Translations under genes and position numbers: made by a program
NCBI GenBank assembly: GCA_947454485.1
Contig: CANGJJ010000003.1
Span: forward strand, 62,001 to 126,000
Reading direction: 5' to 3'
DNA: 64,000 bases
DNA from: Beijerinckiaceae bacterium
GTDB lineage: Bacteria; Pseudomonadota; Alphaproteobacteria; Rhizobiales; Beijerinckiaceae
Shown here: in pieces, positions 17,423 through 24,774 of the stretch
Numbering within the stretch: position 1 is the stretch's first letter
Layout: the number at the start of each line of letters is the position of its first letter
Notes under the pieces: generated by a model
Database searches by the model: none
Told to the model about the DNA's origin: nothing
Seen by the model: only the letters and a program-made list of their open reading frames with translations

Positions 17423-18064
17423 GAGCCCAGACAAGATGCGGCTGGGCGGCAAATCGGGATATTCCTCGGGCAGGCCCGCGCGGTTGATCCAAGCCGTATG
17501 GAAGCCAAAGCGCATGGCCCCGGCAATGTCCCAGCGGTTGGAGGAGTGGAAGGCGACCTCGCCCGGCCGCACCCCGAAATGCTCCACCACCATGCGATAG
17601 GCCTCGGGCGCGGTCTTGTAGGTCATGATGTCATCGACCGAGAGGCAGGCATCAATGAGCCCCGTCAATCCTGCCGAAGCCAAGGCTGAGCTGAGCATGG
17701 GCTTTGTGCCATTGGAGAGAATGGCGGTGGCACAGCCCTTTTCTTTGAGGGCCTTCAGAGTTGGCGCGACATCGGGGAAGGCTTCCAGCGTCGCATAGGC
17801 TTCGAGCAATTGGGTGCGAAGCGCAGGGTCGATCCCGCCAAAGCGCGCGCTTGCATAGTCGAGTGCCTGTTCGGTGAGCGTGGCGAAATGCGCATAGGCG
17901 CCCATCAGCGTGCGCGTCCAAGTATATTCGAGCTGCTTCATCCGCCACAGATCAGAGAGCGCATTGGCATGAGGGCCAATGGCAGCGCGGTGGCGCGCGA
18001 CAGCACTATGCACATCAAACAAAGTGCCATAGGCGTCGAAAACGAAAATGCGCGCGCCTTGCAT
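17405..18064 (-). CDS. (S)-2-haloacid dehalogenase type II (HAD family)
   Basis: 219 residues. Motifs fit the L-2-haloacid dehalogenase subgroup: FVFDAYGTLFDVHS with the nucleophilic Asp, an Arg in the EYTWTRTLMGAY segment, ILSNGT, YKTAPEAYRMV with the conserved Lys, and HSSNRWDIAGAM. It would hydrolyse 2-haloalkanoic acids to 2-hydroxy acids, though such genes often act on natural or unknown substrates. The ATG shares a base with the murJ stop (TGATG). Its 3' end overlaps the tandem repeat. Confidence 0.85.
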   Translation of the reverse strand: MQGARIFVFDAYGTLFDVHSAVARHRAAIGPHANALSDLWRMKQLEYTWTRTLMGAYAHFATLTEQALDYASARFGGIDPALRTQLLEAYATLEAFPDVAPTLKALKEKGCATAILSNGTKPMLSSALASAGLTGLIDACLSVDDIMTYKTAPEAYRMVVEHFGVRPGEVAFHSSNRWDIAGAMRFGFHTAWINRAGLPEEYPDLPPSRILSGLSGLAD

Positions 18065-19608
18065 CACAATGCGTCCTTGTCGTTCTGCCTCCACAGCGGA
18101 ACGCCATAAGAGGTCAGGCACAGAAGCAGGATCAATCCATAGAGCAGCGAGCCAGACAGGCCCACGAGCGCCAAGGTGAGTTCATCACTGAACCTTGTGA
18201 GAGATTGTGAGAAGCGGCGCAAAGGCTCGACGCCTTGCATAGACAAAAGCACCAGAGAGAAAGCCGCATTGGCAACGCTGATGCCCACACGCGTCAGGCG
18301 CGGATCGAATTGCATATAGCCTTTGCGCAGCGCGATGAAAACGAGCAGGCCAAAATTGACCCAGGCCCCAATCGCCGTGGCATAGGCCAAGCCGGCAGCG
18401 CCCAAAGGCTCATAGAGGAAGAGCTTGAGGACGACATTGATCGCGACCGAGCCGAGCGAGATCATCATGGGTGTGCGCGTATCGCCCTGCGATTGAAAAC
18501 TCGCAACCGCTGAGCGAATGAGCACCATGGCGAGCAAGCCTGTGCCATAGGCCATCAAAACTTCAGCTGCAGCGGTGGCGGCCTCTGCGGTGAAGGCACC
18601 GCGCAGAAACACGCCGCGCATGATGAGCTCGGGCATCAGCACAAAGACAGTTGCAAAAGGCGCGCAGATGGCGAGCGTGATAGCCATGGTGCGGTTCTGC
18701 ACATGGAAGGCTGCATCTTTGTCACCTGCTGCCAGCAAGCGGCTCATCTCGGGTAGCAAGACGGTGCCGGCCGCAATGCCTACAACCCCGATGGGCAGTT
18801 GGTAGATGCGGTCGGCATAATAGATGGCCGAGACGCTGCCGGTGGGCAGAAGCGTGGCGATGATCGTGTCCGCAAAGAGCGCGATCTGCACACCAGCGGA
18901 GCCAATGACGGCGGGCAGAACGGCGCTGAAAAATTGCTTGAGATCGGCGCTACAGCGCGGGCGGGCAAAGCCTGCGAGCACATTGGCACGGCGCGCGGCG
19001 ACCATCAGCAAGACAAGTTGCAGCATACCCGAAATCGCAACGCCCCAAGCTGCCGCGTGAGCGGCTGTGGGAAAGAGAAAGGCGAGGGCCAGCGTGGCTA
19101 TCATTGCCAGATTGAGAAGAACGGGCGCGAAAGCCGCCGCTGCAAAATGGCGCTGCGCATTCAGTGTGCCTGAATGCAAAGTCACCAGCGTGATGAGCAG
19201 CAGATAAGGAAAGGTGATGCGCGTCAGTGTGACGGCGGCATCGAATTTGGCGGGCTCTTGATCAAAACCCGGTGCCAGAGCACTCACCACTTGCGGCATG
19301 AAGACCCAAGCGAGCGCCAACAGAACAAGCTGCGAGCCAAGGAGCAGTGTGAAAATCTGGCTCGAGAAGCTTTTGGCGGACTCGCTGCCCTGCGTCTCCA
19401 GCACGCGGGCATAAGAGGGCACATAGGCGGCGTTGAAGGCGCCTTCACCAAAGATGGCGCGGAAATGATTGGGCAGGCGAAAGGCGACATAAAAAGCATC
19501 GGCCAACAGGCCTGCGCCCAAAATCGCGCCCAGCATCACATCGCGAAAGAACCCTGTCACGCGCGAGAGCAGCGTCAGTCCCGCGACGGAAAAAAGGTTC
19601 TTCATCAT
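18064..19608 (-). CDS. murJ: Lipid II flippase
   Basis: 514 residues with about fourteen membrane helices. The N-terminus LFSVAGLTLLSRVTGFFRD, then AFYVAFRLPNHFRAIFGEGAFNAAYVP, is diagnostic of MurJ. The central charged cavity residues (several Arg) and QSQGDTRTPM in the loop near 370 are also typical. It moves lipid-linked peptidoglycan precursor across the inner membrane. It starts two bases after the glycosyltransferase stop, so the two are co-transcribed. Confidence 0.96.
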   Translation of the reverse strand: MMKNLFSVAGLTLLSRVTGFFRDVMLGAILGAGLLADAFYVAFRLPNHFRAIFGEGAFNAAYVPSYARVLETQGSESAKSFSSQIFTLLLGSQLVLLALAWVFMPQVVSALAPGFDQEPAKFDAAVTLTRITFPYLLLITLVTLHSGTLNAQRHFAAAAFAPVLLNLAMIATLALAFLFPTAAHAAAWGVAISGMLQLVLLMVAARRANVLAGFARPRCSADLKQFFSAVLPAVIGSAGVQIALFADTIIATLLPTGSVSAIYYADRIYQLPIGVVGIAAGTVLLPEMSRLLAAGDKDAAFHVQNRTMAITLAICAPFATVFVLMPELIMRGVFLRGAFTAEAATAAAEVLMAYGTGLLAMVLIRSAVASFQSQGDTRTPMMISLGSVAINVVLKLFLYEPLGAAGLAYATAIGAWVNFGLLVFIALRKGYMQFDPRLTRVGISVANAAFSLVLLSMQGVEPLRRFSQSLTRFSDELTLALVGLSGSLLYGLILLLCLTSYGVPLWRQNDKDAL

Positions 19609-19610
19609 GT

Positions 19611-20609
19611 TTAGGCTCGCTGACCGTGACGGCGCGGAATGGGAGCTGTGTCAGGCTCGCTCGACTGGCCAACACGCTCGGCCACGAGATAGAGCGGGCG
19701 ACGCTTCACCTCGCCAAAGATGCGGCCGATATATTCGCCCAAAATGCCCAGCGAGAGGAGCTGAATGCCGCCCAAAAACATCACCGAGACGATGAGCGAG
19801 GCATAGCCTGGCACATCGACGCCATAGATGAGCGTTTGCAGCAACAGATGCACCGCCATCAGCAAAGCACAGATAGAGACGATGACGCCGATATAGGTCC
19901 ACACCATCAAGGGCAGGGTGGAGAAAGACATCAAGCCATCGAGCGCGAAACGGGTGAGCTTGCCATAGCTGAATTTCGATACGCCATGCGCGCGCTCGGC
20001 CACTTCAAAAGGTACGCCGATGGATTTGAAACCGATCCACGCATAGAGGCCCTTGGAGAAACGCGCGCGCTCGCCCATGGCCCGCAAGGACAACACAGCT
20101 TGACGGTCGAGCAGGCGGAAGTCGCCAGCTCCTTCGGGCAACGGTGTTTCGCCGAACAAAGCGAAAATATCATAGAAGCGGCGCGTGAAGGCGCGGCGCA
20201 TCACGCTATCGACCGCGCGGTCGGTGCGCTGGCCATAGACATTCTTGTAGCCCTCGCGCCATTTGGCGACGAAAGTCTCGATGACTTCGGGCGGATGCTG
20301 CAAGTCAGCATCCATAATCACCACGGCATCGGCTTCCGTATGGTCGAGGCCGGCAGCGATGGCGATCTCTTTGCCAAAATTGCGCGAGAAAGAGACAGCG
20401 GTCAGGCGCGGATCTTGTTCATTGGCCCGGCGCAGGGCGCCCATTGTGTCGTCGCTGGAGCCATCATCCACGAAGACAACTTCAAAGGAGCGCGCTACGC
20501 GCTCAAGCACGGGCACGAGGCGGCGCACCAGCCCCTCGATATTATCCGCCTCATTGAAGACCGGGATGATAACCGCGATCTCCGGCCGGTTGGTGTCGGC
20601 CCCAGTCAT
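19611..20609 (-). CDS. Family 2 glycosyltransferase with C-terminal membrane helices
   Basis: 332 residues. An N-terminal GT-A domain (about 8-230) has VIIPVFNEADNI, VVFVDDGSSDDT and VIMDADLQHPPE, which carries the DXD-like metal motif. Two C-terminal membrane helices (about 235-300) and a cytoplasmic tail follow. This layout matches the DPM1/GtrB/ArnC class, which loads a sugar onto undecaprenyl phosphate. GGAGG lies seven bases before ATG. The downstream murJ, and the ChbG deacetylase divergently placed, suggest an envelope glycan or lipid modification. Confidence 0.9.
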   Translation of the reverse strand: MTGADTNRPEIAVIIPVFNEADNIEGLVRRLVPVLERVARSFEVVFVDDGSSDDTMGALRRANEQDPRLTAVSFSRNFGKEIAIAAGLDHTEADAVVIMDADLQHPPEVIETFVAKWREGYKNVYGQRTDRAVDSVMRRAFTRRFYDIFALFGETPLPEGAGDFRLLDRQAVLSLRAMGERARFSKGLYAWIGFKSIGVPFEVAERAHGVSKFSYGKLTRFALDGLMSFSTLPLMVWTYIGVIVSICALLMAVHLLLQTLIYGVDVPGYASLIVSVMFLGGIQLLSLGILGEYIGRIFGEVKRRPLYLVAERVGQSSEPDTAPIPRRHGQRA

Positions 20610-20658
20610 GCCAGATCCTCCGATGGGCGCTCCGCCCGCGCGTCATGCCTAAGCGGGC

Positions 20659-20692
20659 GGGCGCGCGAGCGCAAGCTTTGTCCCGCGCGCCC
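20659..20692 (+). promoter_or_regulatory. GC-rich inverted repeat between divergent genes
   Basis: GGGCGCGCG (20659-20667) pairs with CGCGCGCCC (20684-20692) over a 16-base spacer, midway between the glycosyltransferase and the metallo-hydrolase genes. It could be a regulator site for both or a cruciform. No promoter boxes are evident in the 151-base gap. Confidence 0.35.
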
Positions 20693-20760
20693 TGCCACTT
20701 CATTGACAGGGGCGGGCGCGGCTGCGACTTTCGCGGGGCTTTGGGGCGGGAGAGACGAGA

Positions 20761-21582
20761 ATGGGGCAGGGCTTCCAGATCGGGACGCTGGATCTGAGGG
20801 CCTATTGCGATGGGCTGCTCAAGACCTCCATCACCTATGCCATTGGCATCGACCAAAATGATGCCGAGGCTATGGTGGGCGGCAGCGAGGCGGGCTCTAT
20901 TTTCATCCCCGTCAATAATTTCCTGTTTGAGCGCGATGACGCGACCATCATGATTGATGCGGGCGCGGGCAAAATCATGCAGCCGACTTTGGGCCGCCTG
21001 CCGCAAGAGCTGGCGAGCGAGGGAATTGCGCCCGGCGATGTGACGCATATTCTGCTCACTCATATTCACTCGGACCACACCAATGGCCTGCTCAATGACG
21101 AGGGCGGCGCGCTCTATCCCCATGCGCAGATTCTCATCCATCCTGATGAATATGATTTCTGGATGGCTCCCAATGTCGGGGGTGAGAGTGAGAAGATTCT
21201 GCGCCAGCGCCATCGCGCGCAGCTCAATCTGACGCCCTATCGCGATCAGATGCGCTTTGTGAAAGAGGGCGAAGAGATCTTGGGCTGCACACCGCTCCTG
21301 TCTCCGGGTCATACGCCCGGTCATACGTGTTGGCGCATTGATGCTGGCCGCGAGGCTTTTCTGGCTTGGGGCGATCTGGTGCATTTCTCCGCGATCCAGA
21401 TTGAGCGGCCCGATGTAGCTGTGACCTATGATCTTGATCCAGATCTGGCGCGCCGCTCACGCTTGCGCTTTCTCGATATGGTGGCAAATGAACGCATGGC
21501 TGTTGCGGGCGCGCATGTGGCTGCGCCCGGCCTTGGCTATGTGACGCGCAAAGGCACGGGCTATTCCTTCGAGCCCGCATGA
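20761..21582 (+). CDS. Metallo-beta-lactamase-fold hydrolase
   Basis: 273 residues. The metal signature is clear: ILLTHIHSDHTNGLL (HxHxDH) near 98-112, LLSPGHTPGHTCW near 180 and a final His in VAGAHVAAPGLGY. IMIDAGAG sits before the first motif as usual. There is no signal peptide, so it is probably cytoplasmic, although many relatives are lactonases or glyoxalase-like esterases and the substrate is unknown. It starts a two-gene unit with the ChbG-like deacetylase, 17 bases downstream. Confidence 0.85.
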   Translation: MGQGFQIGTLDLRAYCDGLLKTSITYAIGIDQNDAEAMVGGSEAGSIFIPVNNFLFERDDATIMIDAGAGKIMQPTLGRLPQELASEGIAPGDVTHILLTHIHSDHTNGLLNDEGGALYPHAQILIHPDEYDFWMAPNVGGESEKILRQRHRAQLNLTPYRDQMRFVKEGEEILGCTPLLSPGHTPGHTCWRIDAGREAFLAWGDLVHFSAIQIERPDVAVTYDLDPDLARRSRLRFLDMVANERMAVAGAHVAAPGLGYVTRKGTGYSFEPA

Positions 21583-21599
21583 AGTGCTAGAAGGGTCTT

Positions 21600-22454
21600 G
21601 TGAGCACATCATCCCTCATTCTCTGCGCCGATGATTACGCCCTGTCGCCGGGTGTGACGCGCGGCATTCTTGATGCTTTGGCTGCTGGCCGCATCAATGC
21701 CACCGGCGCGATGACCAATCGCCCTTTGTGGAAGGTGATGGCGCGCGAGGTCGCGGCCTTTGAGGCAAAGGCTGATATTGGGCTGCATCTCAACTTTACC
21801 TTTGGTGCACCGCTTGGCGGCATGCCCAAGCTTGCGCCCAGTGGTGACTTGCCTCAATTGCGGCCTTTCTTGAAAGCCGCGCGCGCTGGCACTTTGCCGC
21901 GCGAGGAGATCCGCGCCCAGATCGCGCGCCAGCTTGATGCATTTGAGGAGGCGATGGGCCATGCGCCCGCCTTCATCGATGGGCATCAGCATGTGCAAGT
22001 CTTCCCCATGGTGCGTGAGGCTTTGTTGGACGAGGCGATGCAGCGTGGCTATGCGGGCAAAGTGTGGCTGCGCGACAGTTCAGACACGCTGCTGCATATT
22101 CTGCGTCGCCGTGTCGAAATGCCCAAAGCTTTGGTGCTGGCTTGGCTCGGGCGCCATTTTGCCAGCGAGGCCGCGCGCCTTGGTTTCCTGACCAATGATA
22201 GTTTTGCGGGCTTTTCGAGTTTCGATCCCACGCGCGATTATGGCCGCGACTTTGGGCATTATCTGCGCGCGCCCGGCGAGCGCCATCTCATCATGTGCCA
22301 TCCCGGCCATGTGGATGAAGACAAGAGCGCGGGTGATGAAGTGACGCTGTCGCGCGAGAATGAGCTTTCATTTTTGCTCAGCGGTGACTTTGCCAAAAAA
22401 CTCGAGGCGTCTCGCTTCGAGTTGGCCTTGTGGTCGCGGATGAAGCGCGCTTAG
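21600..22454 (+). CDS. ChbG/HpnK-family carbohydrate deacetylase
   Basis: 284 residues starting at GTG 21600 with AGAAGG five to six bases upstream. The YdjC/ChbG fold is shown by LILCADDYALSPGVTRGIL (metal Asp-Asp) near residue 8, DIGLHLNFTFG with a His, and FIDGHQHVQVFP near 125. A late MCHPGHVDE segment is also typical. Relatives remove acetyl groups from chitooligosaccharides or from hopanoid-linked sugars. The nearby polyprenyl-type glycosyltransferase makes a lipid- or glycan-linked sugar the likelier substrate; this is inference. Confidence 0.85.
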   Translation: MSTSSLILCADDYALSPGVTRGILDALAAGRINATGAMTNRPLWKVMAREVAAFEAKADIGLHLNFTFGAPLGGMPKLAPSGDLPQLRPFLKAARAGTLPREEIRAQIARQLDAFEEAMGHAPAFIDGHQHVQVFPMVREALLDEAMQRGYAGKVWLRDSSDTLLHILRRRVEMPKALVLAWLGRHFASEAARLGFLTNDSFAGFSSFDPTRDYGRDFGHYLRAPGERHLIMCHPGHVDEDKSAGDEVTLSRENELSFLLSGDFAKKLEASRFELALWSRMKRA

Positions 22455-22813
22455 GCGATCGCAGATCAAGATCTGCTTGGAGTGACACCGCCATTTAGTG
22501 TCCTCCAATTTCAGGCATGCAGATGGTTGTCGCGCAGCACCTGATGATGTTCGAGGATCGATGGAACTGGCGCAAAGCTGGCTCTGGCGGGGGCAATGAA
22601 GGTCCGTATTGATTCGCTTGGCTCAAGCCAGAAAAGCCTGTGCGGGAGCAATTCTGCTCTATAAACTTCAGAAAAACTTAAGAAAACAGGCGGTTTTTGC
22701 GCGATCAAGACTGCTTGCCCGCCAAGCTCAATTGTGTAAAGTCGCGCTGCAAAACATCCGAGCACCTCAAGGTGCCGTCCAAGTATCATTCGACAATCAA
22801 AGGGGCAGGGCCA
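22455..22813. other. 359-base intergenic region without a convincing gene
   Basis: It contains an inverted repeat GCAGATC-AA-GATCTGC (22461-22476) just after the deacetylase stop, a short hairpin GAGCA-ATTC-TGCTC (22646-22659), and an A-rich stretch at about 22660-22700. Neither hairpin has a T tract. A minus-strand frame here has no family resemblance or clear ribosome binding site. The region presumably holds the promoter of the PuuD-like gene, but I could not identify boxes with confidence. Confidence 0.4.
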
Positions 22814-23410
22814 ATGGCGTCCATCTTCCAATCGCTTTCACGCACTTTGCTGGCAGGCCTCGTCCTGCTGATCGTTCTCGTCGCCGTTGTGGGCGCAGTC
22901 ACTGGCCAGCAGGTCCAGATGGGCCATGCCTGGGGCGCTTTCGTGATGCGCTGGCTGCACGTCATGTCTGGCGTGATGTGGATCGGCCTCTTGTGGTATC
23001 TCAACTTCGTGCAGATCCCCACCGTGCCGAAGATTGAGCCGATGGAGCATCGCGCTGCGATCACCAAGTTCATTGCCCCCAATGTGCTGTTCTGGTTCCG
23101 CTATGGTGCGCTCGCCACGGTCGTGACCGGCCTGCTGCTGGCTTGGATGAACAACTACATCGTTGACGCGCTGACCCTGCAGAAGGGCTTCATCGCCATC
23201 GGCCTTGGCATGTGGATGGCCCTCGTGATGGCCTTCAATGTGTGGTTCATCATTTGGCCGAACCAGAAGAAGGCTCTGGGTATCGTCGAGGCGACCCCTG
23301 AAGAGAAGGCCGCTGCGGCCAAGCTCGCAACCCTGACCTCGCGTTTCAACACGATGTTCTCGATCGCGATGCTCTATTTCATGGTCGCCCAGCAAAACGG
23401 CGGCCTGTAA
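22814..23410 (+). CDS. PuuD-like membrane protein (membrane domain only)
   Basis: 198 residues with five membrane helices. The sequence resembles the N-terminal membrane domain of urate hydroxylase PuuD (RWLHVMSGVMWIGLLWYLNF; GALATVVTGLLLAW; WFIIWPNQKKALG), including conserved His and Trp residues that could bind heme. Full PuuD enzymes carry a C-terminal cytochrome c domain; no CxxCH is present here, and length stops after the membrane part. It may therefore be a membrane heme protein of different function. ATG 22814 follows GCAGGG. A strong terminator follows. Confidence 0.75.
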   Translation: MASIFQSLSRTLLAGLVLLIVLVAVVGAVTGQQVQMGHAWGAFVMRWLHVMSGVMWIGLLWYLNFVQIPTVPKIEPMEHRAAITKFIAPNVLFWFRYGALATVVTGLLLAWMNNYIVDALTLQKGFIAIGLGMWMALVMAFNVWFIIWPNQKKALGIVEATPEEKAAAAKLATLTSRFNTMFSIAMLYFMVAQQNGGL

Positions 23411-23428
23411 TCGCAAGCTTTGCACATG

Positions 23429-23458
23429 ACGGGGCCCTTCGGGGCCCCGTTTTCTTTT
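23429..23458 (+). terminator. Intrinsic terminator with UUCG loop
   Basis: ACGGGGCCC (23429-23437) pairs perfectly with GGGCCCCGT (23442-23450), nine pairs closed by a TTCG tetraloop, followed by TTTTCTTTT. This is a textbook Rho-independent terminator ending the PuuD-like gene. Confidence 0.92.
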
Positions 23459-23591
23459 GCAGAACATTTGCTGATTACTTCAGACAGGCCAGAGCAGCAC
23501 TTCGGCGTCAGTTGACATTGCTGTTTCCGTTCCATTGACTATTTATCAACCGCTGCGTGTCCATTTAAGCGGATCAAAGTCCGGAGGTCGC

Positions 23592-24746
23592 ATGCGGAAA
23601 TGGTTGGTGCTGGCGGTCGGCGCCCTTCTTGCCCTCTCGGGTCTCCTGTTCATTTGGCAGGGTGCAGACATCATTCAAATCGAGCGGGGTTGGGCCTCGG
23701 TTATCGCAGGTTCGGTCGCATTGGCCGGCGGCGTGGTGACAATGGCCATTGGCGCACTCATCGGCACGGTTGAGCGCCTGCAGGCCTCCCTTGCCCAGCA
23801 GGGCGGGATCGAGTTGCCCCAGCCCGCAGAGCGGGCCGTGCGTCCCTCGCCAGCGCCCCAGCCCGAGCCTCTCCACCAGCCTGAGCCAGCGCCGATCCCG
23901 GAGCCTGAGCCCGAAGAGCCCAAGCCCGCACCGCTGCCTGAGCCGCCAGAACCCAAAATGCCGGCAGCGCCCGTTCTGCCGCCTTTGACGCAGCCCGTTC
24001 GCCTGCCCGAGCCTCCGGCCCCTGTGGCTGCGACCCCTCTCGCTGCTCCGGTGGTTGCAGCTGCCGCAACTGCGGCTGGCGCTGGCCTGTTCGGTTTCTT
24101 CTCGCGCCGCCGCAAGGCCGCTGAGCCCAGCCGTGATGAGCCGGGTGATGAGCAAGAGGCCCCCCGCCTGCCTGACTTCCTCGTTCGCCGCGATATTGTG
24201 GGCGAGGCGCCGCGCGTTGAATTGCAGGAGCCTCTCGAAGAGACCGATGCTGCGCCCGATGTGCAGCCCCATGGGTCTCGTGAGTCTGATGAGAGCGAAC
24301 AGGCCAGCCCTTCGCCCGACAGCTATGCCTGGCTCGACCGCGCCCTTGCGGGTGACGACAAGCCGGAGCCGGCTTTCGACTGGCTGCGTAGCCGCGCGCC
24401 TGAGCCGAGCGAAAAAGAACCGATCCTCGACGAAGAAGAGGTGAGCGAGCCGCAGACCGAAGAGCCTTTCGAGCAGGCCTATCTTGCCGAAGAGCCCGAA
24501 GTTGAGAGCGAGCCGCAAGAGACTGCGTCAGAAGCCGAGCCAGCGCACGAAGCTGCATCTGAGCCTGCGCAAGAAGAGTTGCAGCCTCAAGCACCGCCCA
24601 CGGTGGTGGGTCGCTATTCAAGCGGCGGGTCGGATTACACGCTCTATTCGGATGGCTCGATTGATGCTGAGGGTCCCGAAGGTCATCAGCACTTCGCCTC
24701 CATGGTGGATTTGCGCGCGCATATCGAGGCGCAGAAGAACGGCTGA
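23592..24746 (+). CDS. Membrane protein with long Pro/Glu-rich cytoplasmic region, unknown
   Basis: 384 residues from ATG 23592, with GGAGG four bases upstream. Two N-terminal membrane helices (about 5-24 and 35-57) are followed by a proline-, glutamate- and alanine-rich disordered segment (about 75-330) with a hydrophobic patch AAATAAGAGLFGFFSRRRK near 155. A compact C-terminal block YTLYSDGSIDAEGPEGHQHF (about 350-370) looks folded and conserved. The architecture resembles envelope-spanning or scaffold proteins seen in Hyphomicrobiales; no function can be assigned. Confidence 0.75.
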   Translation: MRKWLVLAVGALLALSGLLFIWQGADIIQIERGWASVIAGSVALAGGVVTMAIGALIGTVERLQASLAQQGGIELPQPAERAVRPSPAPQPEPLHQPEPAPIPEPEPEEPKPAPLPEPPEPKMPAAPVLPPLTQPVRLPEPPAPVAATPLAAPVVAAAATAAGAGLFGFFSRRRKAAEPSRDEPGDEQEAPRLPDFLVRRDIVGEAPRVELQEPLEETDAAPDVQPHGSRESDESEQASPSPDSYAWLDRALAGDDKPEPAFDWLRSRAPEPSEKEPILDEEEVSEPQTEEPFEQAYLAEEPEVESEPQETASEAEPAHEAASEPAQEELQPQAPPTVVGRYSSGGSDYTLYSDGSIDAEGPEGHQHFASMVDLRAHIEAQKNG

Positions 24747-24759
24747 ACCGTTCTTCTGC
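24731..24759 (+). terminator. Perfect 12-bp hairpin enclosing a stop codon
   Basis: GCAGAAGAACGG (24731-24742) pairs exactly with CCGTTCTTCTGC (24748-24759). The five-base loop CTGAA holds the TGA of the preceding gene. It lies between convergent genes, so it may serve both as a transcript-end structure. No long T tract follows on either strand. Confidence 0.65.
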
Positions 24760-24774
24760 ATGCGCAATTGGGCC

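Noticed and set aside
19626-20861. 411-codon plus-strand frame opposite the glycosyltransferase
   Set aside because: Antisense to a well-motivated GT2 gene and runs through the divergent promoter region.
22511-22831. 106-codon minus-strand frame between the deacetylase and PuuD-like genes
   Set aside because: No ribosome binding site, no motif, and it overlaps the start of the PuuD-like gene.
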